This document shows positions 8,857 through 15,702 of a stretch of 46,525 nucleotides of DNA, piece by piece. Below the pieces are notes generated by a model, which did not search any database, was not told the origin of the DNA, and worked only from the letters and a program-made list of their open reading frames with translations. This DNA is from CAYGEY01 sp964349065. GTDB taxonomy: Bacteria; Patescibacteriota; Gracilibacteria; 1-14-2-50-48-13. The number at the start of each line of letters is the position of its first letter. Positions within the stretch are counted from its first letter, which is position 1. A program made the position numbers and the translations under genes. Location of the stretch: contig CAYGEY010000004.1 of NCBI GenBank assembly GCA_964349065.1, forward strand, positions 1 to 46,525, read 5' to 3'.

Positions 8857-9520
8857 GTAACTCCAACGTTTTCTGATAAATTTCCTGGTGAATATCTTCT
8901 TTTGATCGCATATTCGTATTTTCCATGCACTCAATCCTTTCCCAATATGGAAAGGTATCACATGCGAGATTGTACGAAATACTTGCTTGCCGTAGATGTT
9001 CAGGATTGGATTCCGCAATGTCTTTTTCCGTACGTTCTTTATTGATGAGGCGCTCTTCGATGAGTTCTAAAGATTTTTCTACAGGAACGTGGAGGAAAAA
9101 AACGCGATCAGGCCTAGGTATAGAAAATTCTTCATATTCCAAATGATCGAGCCAGATGAAAAATTCTTTGCGTTCATCGATGGAAGAGAATTTAGCACCT
9201 TGGTGGCCGATATTTGAGGATGTGAAACGGTTAGAAACAATGATTTTTCCGTTATCTAAATTTTCTTTCATACCAAATGACGCGTCGAATCGGTCAAGTG
9301 CATAGAAATATGAACTTCGATGAGGTGGTTGCTGTGCAAGTGTGCCATATTCCCCCTTCAGCATTTTTGAAACAAAGTATGATGAGGGCTCCTTATATCT
9401 AGGAAAATCTTCAACGACAACGGCGTGACCTTCTTTTATGAGGCGATCGATGAGCATAGTAGTTTGGACAGTCTTTCCGGAGCCGTCTGTGCCGTCGATC
9501 ACGATAAATTTTCCTGGCAT
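8846..9520 (-). CDS. tmk: Thymidylate kinase
   Basis: The 224-aa protein has the P-loop DGTDGSGKT near the N-terminus, the EDFPRY motif (DRX-like dTMP site), a YALDRFDAS segment, and SNRFTSSNIGHQGAK, matching the family's DRY/(S)xAYQG region. It phosphorylates dTMP to dTDP for DNA synthesis. At 224 aa it resembles the slightly longer archaeal/eukaryal-like type. No Shine-Dalgarno sequence precedes the ATG. Confidence 0.92.
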   Translation of the reverse strand: MPGKFIVIDGTDGSGKTVQTTMLIDRLIKEGHAVVVEDFPRYKEPSSYFVSKMLKGEYGTLAQQPPHRSSYFYALDRFDASFGMKENLDNGKIIVSNRFTSSNIGHQGAKFSSIDERKEFFIWLDHLEYEEFSIPRPDRVFFLHVPVEKSLELIEERLINKERTEKDIAESNPEHLRQASISYNLACDTFPYWERIECMENTNMRSKEDIHQEIYQKTLELLTD

Positions 9521-9597
9521 GTGGGTAAGTTATGAGGTACGTTTTAAATATATTGGATTTTTGTGTGGGGTGAAGGGGAAAGTTTTTTTAGATATTG

Positions 9598-9631
9598 AAA
9601 GAGCCCTCGACGCGGTGGAAGAGGGCTCTTT
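9598..9631. terminator. Hairpin repeat A (left boundary of accessory island)
   Basis: AAAGAGCCCTC (9598-9608) pairs perfectly with GAGGGCTCTTT (9621-9631) around a 12-nt loop (GACGCGGTGGAA). It lies 16 bp beyond the stop of the 225-aa gene and probably terminates it. Nearly the same hairpin occurs at 12051-12079, and a related one at 11061-11093. Confidence 0.75.
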
Positions 9632-9646
9632 GGTGTGGTTTGTATT

Positions 9647-10324
9647 TTAGGCACGGACTTTTTCGAAGAATGAGTCGATTTCTGTTTTGTAGAAATCCAG
9701 AAGTTCTTCTTGAAAATATATTCCTAATATTGAGTTATAAATAATTTCCCATTTTCTTTGAGAAATACTAGTAATACCTAATAGATTCATGATTTTGAGG
9801 AAATCACCTTCTTTCTTTTTAAAATCATTAGTATATACTTTCAGAACATCGCTTGTGAGATTTAAATTTTCCAATGGCAAATTGGCAAAAGTAACAAAGT
9901 CTAATTCTTCATGAAAATTATTCATAATTGCTTGTAGAATATTATTTTTGTACTCTGCTTGGTCTACCCTTTCAATAAAAGGAGGTGGATCATTTAGTAA
10001 ATTAGTTAACTCTTGAAGACTCATGGTCTCCCTAGGTATATTTAATAAATTATATGATGCATTAAGACAATAATTCATATTCTTTAAGAAGGGTAACAAT
10101 TTTTCTAAGGAATAAAAATTTTCTCCAAAATGAGTAAGTAATAATTTTCCAGCTACAATTTCTAACATACTTCTTCTGCCACTATGGTATTCCATTAGTA
10201 TTCCAAAATTTAAATGTTCCTGTTTTAATGCAAGATACATAATTATGGAGGCAAGTGATTCATTGACAGCATGCATATTCCATAGCTTTTTTAGAACTTT
10301 CTTTGTACAGATTTCCCCATTCAT
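9647..10324 (-). CDS. Unknown 225-aa protein
   Basis: No family is recognised. The sequence reads as mostly alpha-helical and cytosolic: no signal peptide, no clear membrane segment, many Leu/Asn/Glu residues. The C-terminus FYKTEIDSFFEKVRA is repeated almost exactly in a fragment at 11110-11157. A good promoter (TTGACA at 10383-10388, N16, TATATT at 10361-10366) and a GAGG sequence 11 nt before the ATG support expression. It lies in the hairpin-bounded island with toxin-like genes, so a role in defence or a mobile cassette is possible but unproven. Confidence 0.7.
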   Translation of the reverse strand: MNGEICTKKVLKKLWNMHAVNESLASIIMYLALKQEHLNFGILMEYHSGRRSMLEIVAGKLLLTHFGENFYSLEKLLPFLKNMNYCLNASYNLLNIPRETMSLQELTNLLNDPPPFIERVDQAEYKNNILQAIMNNFHEELDFVTFANLPLENLNLTSDVLKVYTNDFKKKEGDFLKIMNLLGITSISQRKWEIIYNSILGIYFQEELLDFYKTEIDSFFEKVRA

Positions 10325-10360
10325 ATAGATATGTCCTCACATTGTATTTTATTTTAAATC

Positions 10361-10388
10361 AATATATTACTTTTTATATATTTGTCAA
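10361..10388 (-). promoter_or_regulatory. Sigma-70 promoter for the 225-aa gene
   Basis: TTGACA (10383-10388), 16-bp spacer, TATATT (10361-10366). It is back-to-back with the promoter at 10404-10431; the two -35 regions form an 8-bp inverted repeat TTGTCAAA/TTTGACAA that could bind one regulator. Confidence 0.65.
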
Positions 10389-10403
10389 ATTTGAGAATTT
10401 CTT

Positions 10404-10431
10404 TTGACAATGAATTACCGAAGAGTATAAA
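10404..10431 (+). promoter_or_regulatory. Sigma-70 promoter of candidate small RNA
   Basis: Consensus TTGACA (10404-10409), 16-bp spacer, TATAAA (10426-10431). No coding frame of useful length follows on this strand before the hairpin terminator. Confidence 0.65.
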
Positions 10432-10437
10432 TAAATC

Positions 10438-10550
10438 ATTAGAGCTTCGACTTAAGGAGCAACCGAGGTTTCCCATTAGATATGTTCTAGCTAGGCATTG
10501 GAATCCGTACGAAAAGGCGGTAATCAATTAAATTGATTACTGACCTTTTT
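10438..10550 (+). ncRNA. Candidate intergenic small RNA, about 110 nt
   Basis: The interval begins about 6 nt after the promoter at 10404-10431 and ends in a long hairpin plus T-run: AAAAGG...GGTAATCAATT pairs with AATTGATTAC...CCTTTTT (10512-10550). The body is more GC-rich than its surroundings, contains an AACCGAGGTT repeat and the palindrome CTAGCTAG, and has only a two-codon ORF. It does not match an RNA family I can name. Its 3' end abuts the end of the convergent PemK toxin gene, so it could pair with the toxin mRNA or act independently. The hairpin may also terminate pemK. Confidence 0.5.
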
Positions 10551-10932
10551 AAATTATAAGTGCAAACCACGTGAGAATTACTGAATTGAAAGTAACTTCA
10601 GAGACAGTATCCACATACCTAAGTAATCTTTTGCTGCTAACTACTCTTGCTTGAGCTAGTTTAAGCCGAAATACTTTCTGTTTTACATGTATATTTAGGT
10701 GAAATTCATCAAGATGCTTTTTTGTTGTTAAAGGTAGAACTAAAAGTGATGACTTATTATATAATTTAAGAATCAGAACAGGTCGTTCAAATTTTTCGTT
10801 TTTACCATCCACCTCTGTTCCAATATTTAGTCCAAGTGAACACCACCAAATCTCTCTTTTTTGAAAACTTAATATTCGGTTCTGAGCTTCAATTTCAGTT
10901 TTCTTTTTCATCCAAGTTTCGTAATCCTTCAT
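10549..10932 (-). CDS. PemK/MazF-family toxin (orphan)
   Basis: With the ATG at 10932 the protein is 127 aa; an in-frame ATG at 10956 would add 8 residues. The core FQKREIWWCSLGLNIG...FERPVLILK, LVLPLTTKK and LAQARVVSSKRLL matches the PemK/MazF subgroup common in CPR genomes. MazF-fold toxins are mRNA interferases that cleave at short sequences. No antitoxin gene is found on either side. The last 13 residues are hydrophobic rather than the usual charged helix, so the 3' end may be frame-shifted or degraded. Confidence 0.8.
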   Translation of the reverse strand: MKDYETWMKKKTEIEAQNRILSFQKREIWWCSLGLNIGTEVDGKNEKFERPVLILKLYNKSSLLVLPLTTKKHLDEFHLNIHVKQKVFRLKLAQARVVSSKRLLRYVDTVSEVTFNSVILTWFALII

Positions 10933-11060
10933 TGGGATATGTAATAAAATATTCAATGATTGAAGATATTACATATAAAATAATAATCAATAGATAATGG
11001 CTATGGATAAAGGTTAGCTGTTGTTAGTTTTTAACAACAATGTGATTTTTGATAAGAATT

Positions 11061-11093
11061 AAGAGCCGTCTTTCGTGTTGAAAGACGGCTCTT
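11061..11093. terminator. Hairpin repeat C
   Basis: AAGAGCCGTCTTTC (11061-11074) pairs perfectly with GAAAGACGGCTCTT (11080-11093) around a 5-nt loop. The following TGGTTTGT.TTTTAG matches the sequence after hairpin A at 9633-9650, so hairpin plus gene end were duplicated together and have since diverged. The 10957-11276 interval otherwise holds only the remnant at 11110-11157 and a weak promoter. Confidence 0.7.
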
Positions 11094-11109
11094 GTATATG
11101 GTTTGTGTT

Positions 11110-11157
11110 TTAGTCTTTAACCCTTTCGAAGAAAGAATCGATTTCTGTTTTGTGAAA
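11110..11157 (-). pseudogene. 3'-end remnant of a paralog of the 225-aa gene
   Basis: Read on the minus strand this segment encodes FHKTEIDSFFERVKD and a TAA stop, against FYKTEIDSFFEKVRA and TAA in the gene at 9647. The frame continues open for about 30 more codons upstream without further resemblance and without a convincing start. It is best explained as the leftover end of a deleted or recombined gene copy together with its terminator. Confidence 0.65.
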
Positions 11158-11276
11158 TGCAGTGAAGTGTTCACTTTCTCGATTGTTGTTACAATTCAAC
11201 AACACAATCGCATCAGTTAGACTTGTTTTTCGTATGAATAGAGTAAAATATCTACGGATCTACTAATTATGAATTT

Positions 11277-11579
11277 ATGATTACTAAAAAACCTACAAAT
11301 AAGGAGATAATCAAGATAGCTGCTGATTATTTGTGTCACTTACTTTCAGTATCAAGAAATGAGGTTTCATTAGAGGAACTCTATTTTAAAAATGGTAAGT
11401 GGTATGTAACATTGAGTTATTATGAAAAAAGGAGAGATCAGCAAAATATGAATACACTTATCCCAAATATAAGCCCCTATGTTGATTTTATCAAACGCTA
11501 TAAAGTGGTTGTTCTTAATACATCAGGTGAATTTCAAAAATTAAAAATATATGAGTATGAAGCAGCTTTGCAAAACTAG
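11277..11579 (+). CDS. Small partner protein of the PIN-like gene, 100 aa
   Basis: The N-terminal part is helical; the centre reads VSLEELYFKNGKWYVTLSYY, then RYKVVVLNTSGEFQKLKIYE. The pattern of a W-V-T-L-S-Y strand followed by a Y-K-V-V strand and a K-I-Y-E end resembles small proteins encoded just before PIN-domain genes in other bacteria; I know of no assigned function. The end overlaps the next gene by 23-29 bp, which implies coupled translation. The antitoxin role is inferred only from gene order and size. A TAAAAT box at 11244-11249 may serve as the promoter. Confidence 0.65.
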   Translation: MITKKPTNKEIIKIAADYLCHLLSVSRNEVSLEELYFKNGKWYVTLSYYEKRRDQQNMNTLIPNISPYVDFIKRYKVVVLNTSGEFQKLKIYEYEAALQN

Positions 11580-12045
11580 TATTTTGATAGATACCAAACC
11601 ACTTTGTTTATTACTAATTGGGTTGGTTGATCAAGAATACATTTGTAAATTTGACCGAACAAAAGAGTTCACAATAAATGATTTTAAGAAACTTACGTCA
11701 TTTCTAAAGAATTATTCAAGCTTTTCGACGACTCATTATATATTGTGTGAGGCTATGTATTTTACAGCTGAAAATAAAAACTTGAAACCTATATACAAGG
11801 ATAGAATTTATAAAATTGTTACATCTTTGCTTCATAGATATTCGGATTTTGATCAGACTCCTAACACAGAAATAATATTTGAGAGCAACTGTATAAATAT
11901 TGTTGGTACAAGTGATTGTAGTCTTCTTGAAGCGAGTAGGAGTAATGATATTCCATTTCTTACTTCAGATTTGGTACTATATAGTCAGGCTTCTAGAAAT
12001 AAAGTTGATGCTTTTCATTTTTTACCGGTGGTTGGGGTGTGTTGA
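11557..12045 (+). CDS. PIN-like domain nuclease, probable toxin
   Basis: The 162-aa protein (ATG at 11557; an ATG at 11551 adds two residues) shows the acidic set of PIN ribonucleases in order: D12 in SILIDT, E65 in ILCEAMYF, D120 in GTSDCSLLEAS, D138 in FLTSDLVLYS. Length fits a single PIN domain. PIN toxins of type II modules cleave tRNA or other RNAs. It overlaps the 100-aa gene and ends in TGA 5 bp before hairpin B. Not a textbook VapC sequence, so the toxin role rests on fold-level motifs and context. Confidence 0.65.
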   Translation: MKQLCKTSILIDTKPLCLLLIGLVDQEYICKFDRTKEFTINDFKKLTSFLKNYSSFSTTHYILCEAMYFTAENKNLKPIYKDRIYKIVTSLLHRYSDFDQTPNTEIIFESNCINIVGTSDCSLLEASRSNDIPFLTSDLVLYSQASRNKVDAFHFLPVVGVC

Positions 12046-12050
12046 TGTTG

Positions 12051-12079
12051 AAAGAGCCCTCTTCGCGGAGGAAGAGGGC
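12051..12079. repeat. Hairpin repeat B (right boundary of accessory island)
   Basis: GCCCTCTTC pairs with GAAGAGGGC around GCGGAG. The first 11 bases (AAAGAGCCCTC) and the GCGG.GGAAGAGGGC part are identical to hairpin A at 9598-9631. The last TCTTT of A is missing and replaced by the palindrome AAACATTAATGTTT (12080-12093), as if something had been inserted or recombined at this point. Confidence 0.7.
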
Positions 12080-12092
12080 AAACATTAATGTT

Positions 12093-12368
12093 TCAAGATA
12101 ATAGTAGAACACAGTCTACCCTATCCTTATTTGTGTAGCCAATGAGTGATGTTGTAATACTCCCTTCAGCTATTTTTGTTTTATTTTCATAGACTTCACC
12201 TAGTATGCAAATACTCCAATCATTGGGATTATTTTTCACATGTGGGCGAAAAATAAAAGTTCTATCTTCGTCAAGGATATGGATATTTATTTCTTGAAGA
12301 TCGCAGAGCATCCTCACTCCAATACGGTTTAGTCCAAACGAGTATTCTTGTACAAGTGTTGTTTGCAT
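12093..12368 (-). CDS. Unknown 91-aa protein
   Basis: No family recognised. It reads as beta-rich (FGLNRIGVRML, INIHILDEDRTFIFRP, SICILGEVYE), soluble, without signal peptide. Its support is a TTGACA at 12413-12418 with AT-rich -10 candidates and an AAAGGA ribosome binding site 7 nt before the ATG, unlike neighbouring core genes. It ends in TGA beside hairpin B. Confidence 0.6.
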   Translation of the reverse strand: MQTTLVQEYSFGLNRIGVRMLCDLQEINIHILDEDRTFIFRPHVKNNPNDWSICILGEVYENKTKIAEGSITTSLIGYTNKDRVDCVLLLS

Positions 12369-12456
12369 TTTTGATTCCTTTGTTTTTCATATATTTATAT
12401 ATCCAAATCCATTGTCAACAAAATCTCCCCTTCTCCTTGTATTCCCACAATTTTCC

Positions 12457-12462
12457 TATAAA
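12457..12462 (+). promoter_or_regulatory. -10 box of ftsH
   Basis: TATAAA about 31 nt before the ftsH ATG; a TTGTAT at 12437-12442 is a suboptimally spaced (14 bp) -35 candidate. The leader has no Shine-Dalgarno sequence. Confidence 0.45.
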
Positions 12463-12493
12463 ATTTGGCTACTTTAAAATAACATAATCTTCA

Positions 12494-14374
12494 ATGAAAG
12501 AGCAGAATACAAAGCCGAAAATGACAAAGCCCAATAATTGGCTTATGGGATTGATACTATTACTTTTTGCAATCGGAATATTTACTATGGTCAGCCCGTT
12601 TGGAGTGACTCCGACTTCTACGGAGGTCACGATTTCTAAATTAGTCACAGATGTGAATGATGGGAAAATTGCAAAAGTATTGATAGACGGTAATAAAGCG
12701 ATGGCAGAAACGAAAACCGGGGAAAAATTTAAAGCAATAATTCCTGAGGGGACTAGTTTGAAGGATCTTGGATTACTATCCGCAGATCAGAAAACTAATA
12801 TTGAAATACGTGATAGTACCGGAGATAAAGTGATCGCGAGTTTGATCTGGAATATCGTGCCGTTTCTTTTATTTATGGTACTTTTATTTTTCCTCTTCCG
12901 TCAGGCACAAGGTAATGCAAACAATGCACTTTCATTTGGGCAAAGTCGGGCGAAGCTTAATGACAAAAGTAAAAATGTTACAACATTTAAAGACGTTGCA
13001 GGTGCGCATGAGGCAAAAGAAGATTTATTGGATATCGTGGATTTCTTAAAAAGTCCAAAAAAATATACAAAAATGGGTGCGAAAATTCCTAAGGGTGTTC
13101 TATTGTATGGAGCTCCAGGAACAGGAAAAACTTTGCTTGCGCGTGCAGTTGCAGGTGAAGCGGATGTTCCGTTTTTTACGATTTCCGGTTCTGAGTTTGT
13201 GGAAATGTTTGTAGGTGTGGGGGCGTCACGAGTGCGGGATCTTTTTAGAAAAGCAAAAAAGGCTGCTCCGGCTATTGTGTATATAGATGAGATCGATGCC
13301 GTGGGTCGGCAGAGGGGATCAGGAATGGGAGGTGGGCATGATGAGCGAGAACAGACGCTCAATCAGATCTTAACAGAAATGGATGGATTTGAAGGAGATA
13401 CAAATGTGATTATCATGGCATCAACCAATAGGCCGGATGTCTTGGATCCTGCCCTGCTTCGTCCGGGTCGATTTGATCGACGTGTGATGATTGATATGCC
13501 AAATGTCATTGAGCGTGAGGAAATTATTGAAGTGCATAGTAGAAATAAGCCTTTGGATAAAAATGTTGATAAAAAATTGATTGCCAAAAAAACCCCGGGG
13601 ATGACGGGAGCTGATTTGGAAAATCTTTTGAATGAAGCCGCAATACTTACTGCAAAGCGAGATAAGAAAGATATTGGGATGGATGAGATTAATGAGGCAA
13701 TTGAGAAAGTAAGCTTAGGGCCACAGAAAAGAACGAATCGACTTTCAGAGTATGAAAAAGAGTTGGTGGCATATCACGAGCTTGGACATGCTGTGGTTGG
13801 CCTATTACTTCCGCACTGTGATCCGGTGCATAAAATTTCGATTATCTCTCGTGGAATGGCCCTTGGTGTAACGTGGTTTTTACCAAATGCAGATACGAAG
13901 TTGACTTCAAAAATTAAATTTCAACAAGAGATTCGAAGTCTTCTTGGAGGGCGAGCTTCTGAGGAATTATTTTATGGTGATGACTGCGTAACGACCGGGG
14001 CGTCCAATGATTTGGAAAGAGCATCGAATATAGCACGCGATATGGTGACGCATTATGGTATGGCGTCAGCGATTGGGCATATGGTACTTGAGACCAAAAA
14101 GAATGTGTTCTTAGGTAGAGATTTGGGTGAGGAAAAGAATTATTCAGATGAGACCGCGCTATTGGTGGATAAGGAGATTAAGAAAATTATTGATGATGCA
14201 TATACTGATACAAAAGAGATTTTGAAAAAGCATAAGGAATTGATGAAGAAAATTTGTAAAGATTTGCTCGTGAAAGAAGAAATTTCTGAGGATGAGTTTA
14301 TTGCATATTTTAAAAAAGACGGGATTGAGATACCAAAGAAGTTAGAGGCTGATGTGGTGAAGGAAAAGGTTTAG
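12494..14374 (+). CDS. ftsH: ATP-dependent zinc metalloprotease FtsH
   Basis: The 626-aa membrane AAA protease has transmembrane helices at about 16-33 and 116-136 flanking an extracytoplasmic domain. Then come Walker A GAPGTGKT (206-213), Walker B IVYIDEID (261-268), the second region of homology with RPGRFDRR, and the zinc site HELGH (428-432). It forms hexamers that degrade misassembled membrane proteins and short-lived regulators. Length is normal. It is followed after only 19 bp by hepT. Confidence 0.97.
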   Translation: MKEQNTKPKMTKPNNWLMGLILLLFAIGIFTMVSPFGVTPTSTEVTISKLVTDVNDGKIAKVLIDGNKAMAETKTGEKFKAIIPEGTSLKDLGLLSADQKTNIEIRDSTGDKVIASLIWNIVPFLLFMVLLFFLFRQAQGNANNALSFGQSRAKLNDKSKNVTTFKDVAGAHEAKEDLLDIVDFLKSPKKYTKMGAKIPKGVLLYGAPGTGKTLLARAVAGEADVPFFTISGSEFVEMFVGVGASRVRDLFRKAKKAAPAIVYIDEIDAVGRQRGSGMGGGHDEREQTLNQILTEMDGFEGDTNVIIMASTNRPDVLDPALLRPGRFDRRVMIDMPNVIEREEIIEVHSRNKPLDKNVDKKLIAKKTPGMTGADLENLLNEAAILTAKRDKKDIGMDEINEAIEKVSLGPQKRTNRLSEYEKELVAYHELGHAVVGLLLPHCDPVHKISIISRGMALGVTWFLPNADTKLTSKIKFQQEIRSLLGGRASEELFYGDDCVTTGASNDLERASNIARDMVTHYGMASAIGHMVLETKKNVFLGRDLGEEKNYSDETALLVDKEIKKIIDDAYTDTKEILKKHKELMKKICKDLLVKEEISEDEFIAYFKKDGIEIPKKLEADVVKEKV

Positions 14375-14393
14375 TTTATAATGTAAACAAGGT

Positions 14394-14819
14394 ATGTATA
14401 CACCAGTTAGATGGCAACAGAGGTTTCAAAATTTTGAGAAGGCTTATAATAGATTGGTCACTGCTATTGAGAGATTTAAGCAAAACTCTGAAGATGAGTT
14501 GATACTGGAGGGGTTGGTGCAGACGTATGAATTTACCTATGAACTAGCTATAAATACAACGAGAGATTATCTTGTGAATAGTGGACATCCATTGGTTGAT
14601 GTTGCGAGTCCAAGAGTGACTATTAAACAGGCTTTAACTGATTCTATTATGACTGATGGAACGGTCTGGATGTCTGCTATTGAAGATAGAAATTTGACCT
14701 CTCATACGTATGATGAAGAAATAGCGAAAGAGGTTGTGAAGAATATTTGTGAGAAATATTTTTTTATTATTGAAGATCTTTATAAATTTTTCAAAAATAA
14801 TGAAAGAAGTGAGAAATAA
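14394..14819 (+). CDS. HepT-like HEPN toxin / nucleotidyltransferase substrate-binding protein
   Basis: The 141-aa helical protein belongs to the HI0074/HepT group of HEPN proteins. The RX4HXY motif is present as RNLTSHTY (R99, H104, Y106), the ribonuclease or modification site of HepT toxins. In characterised pairs the partner nucleotidyltransferase adds nucleotides to the tyrosine of this motif and blocks toxicity. A TATAAT-like box lies just upstream, inside the 3' end of ftsH. The gene overlaps mntA by 20 bp. Confidence 0.88.
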   Translation: MYTPVRWQQRFQNFEKAYNRLVTAIERFKQNSEDELILEGLVQTYEFTYELAINTTRDYLVNSGHPLVDVASPRVTIKQALTDSIMTDGTVWMSAIEDRNLTSHTYDEEIAKEVVKNICEKYFFIIEDLYKFFKNNERSEK

Positions 14820-15120
14820 ATATGGATTTACTGAGTTTGAAATGAATGAAATGGAAAAGGTGTTTCAAAAGTTCCCTGTTGAAAAGGTGATACTTTTTGG
14901 GTCAAGAGCTATGGGGAATTTTAAGCAATTTTCAGATGTAGATATAGCTTTGGTATATGAAAAGGACGATTATAGCATTGTTTCAAAGGTTAAGGGGGAA
15001 TTGGAAGAAGAAACTCAGCTTCCCTATTTTTTTGATGTATTGGATTTGAAGACTATTTCTTCTGAGGAATTAAAAGAGCATATTAGGGTGAAGGGTGTGG
15101 AAATTTGGAAAAGAAATTAA
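14800..15120 (+). CDS. MntA-like minimal nucleotidyltransferase (antitoxin)
   Basis: From the ATG at 14800 the protein is 106 aa; the longer frame from 14749 is rejected because it would only extend back through hepT. The GSX10DXD signature is exact: G34-S35, ten residues, D46-V-D48. A third acidic residue is expected in the FFDVLDL segment. MntA proteins modify the Tyr of their HepT partner. The stop shares a TTAA with the convergent FMN reductase. Confidence 0.88.
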   Translation: MKEVRNKYGFTEFEMNEMEKVFQKFPVEKVILFGSRAMGNFKQFSDVDIALVYEKDDYSIVSKVKGELEEETQLPYFFDVLDLKTISSEELKEHIRVKGVEIWKRN

Positions 15121-15680
15121 TCCATAGTCCTGCCCTTTTTTAGCACCTCACTCCACCATAACAGATCTTCTAAAAGTGTTTTTACCTGCCCATCCATATT
15201 ATGCTTTGGCATACCACTTTCATCAAACGCTTCCCACACCATTGGGATATGAATAGCAGTGCGGGTCGGCGCCATCTGCAATTCCACAGCTACCTGCCTC
15301 AGCTGCTCCACTGCTCTCGCACCACCGGCAATTCCTCCATACCCAACAAACGCTACAGGTTTATGATTCCACTCTTTATAAATGTGATCGAGTGCGTCTT
15401 TCACACTCGCAGGATACCCATGATTGTACTCCGGAGTGACAATGATAAATGCATCCCCTTCTTCAATTACTTTCGCCCATTGTTGTGTGGCGGGATCTTC
15501 GTATCCTCCCATGGAAGGCGGCTTGGCACTATGAAACTTCGGCAAATCCCAATCTTTTAAATCTAAGACTTCTATTTCAAAATTAGGATTATTTTTTACT
15601 ACTGGTACAAGCCAGTTTTTGACGAGTTCCCCGTTTCTGTTGTCGCGTATACTTCCGATGATGATTTTGAGTTTGTTCAT
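15117..15680 (-). CDS. NADPH-dependent FMN reductase family flavoprotein
   Basis: The 187-aa flavodoxin-fold protein has the N-terminal phosphate-binding GSIRDNRNG (residues 9-17), the flavin-contacting TPEYNHGYPASVKDALDH, and a VGYGGIAGGARA loop. The family reduces FMN, quinones or azo compounds with NAD(P)H. Codons look slightly less AT-rich than in neighbouring genes, which might hint at transfer, but this was not measured. Confidence 0.92.
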   Translation of the reverse strand: MNKLKIIIGSIRDNRNGELVKNWLVPVVKNNPNFEIEVLDLKDWDLPKFHSAKPPSMGGYEDPATQQWAKVIEEGDAFIIVTPEYNHGYPASVKDALDHIYKEWNHKPVAFVGYGGIAGGARAVEQLRQVAVELQMAPTRTAIHIPMVWEAFDESGMPKHNMDGQVKTLLEDLLWWSEVLKKGRTMD

Positions 15681-15702
15681 TGAGAAATTATTATAATATA
15701 TT

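Noticed and set aside
9438..9650. 70-codon plus-strand frame ending near hairpin A
   Set aside because: Its first half is antisense to the start of tmk and its second half runs through the hairpin; no independent support.
9598..12079. Integron-like attC interpretation of the hairpins
   Set aside because: The expected RYYYAAC/GTTRRRY core pairs and an integron integrase are missing; the hairpins are simple terminator-like stems.
14749..14799. Longer start for the MntA-like gene
   Set aside because: The extra 17 residues come from the hepT coding region read in another frame; the ATG at 14800 fits the family start.
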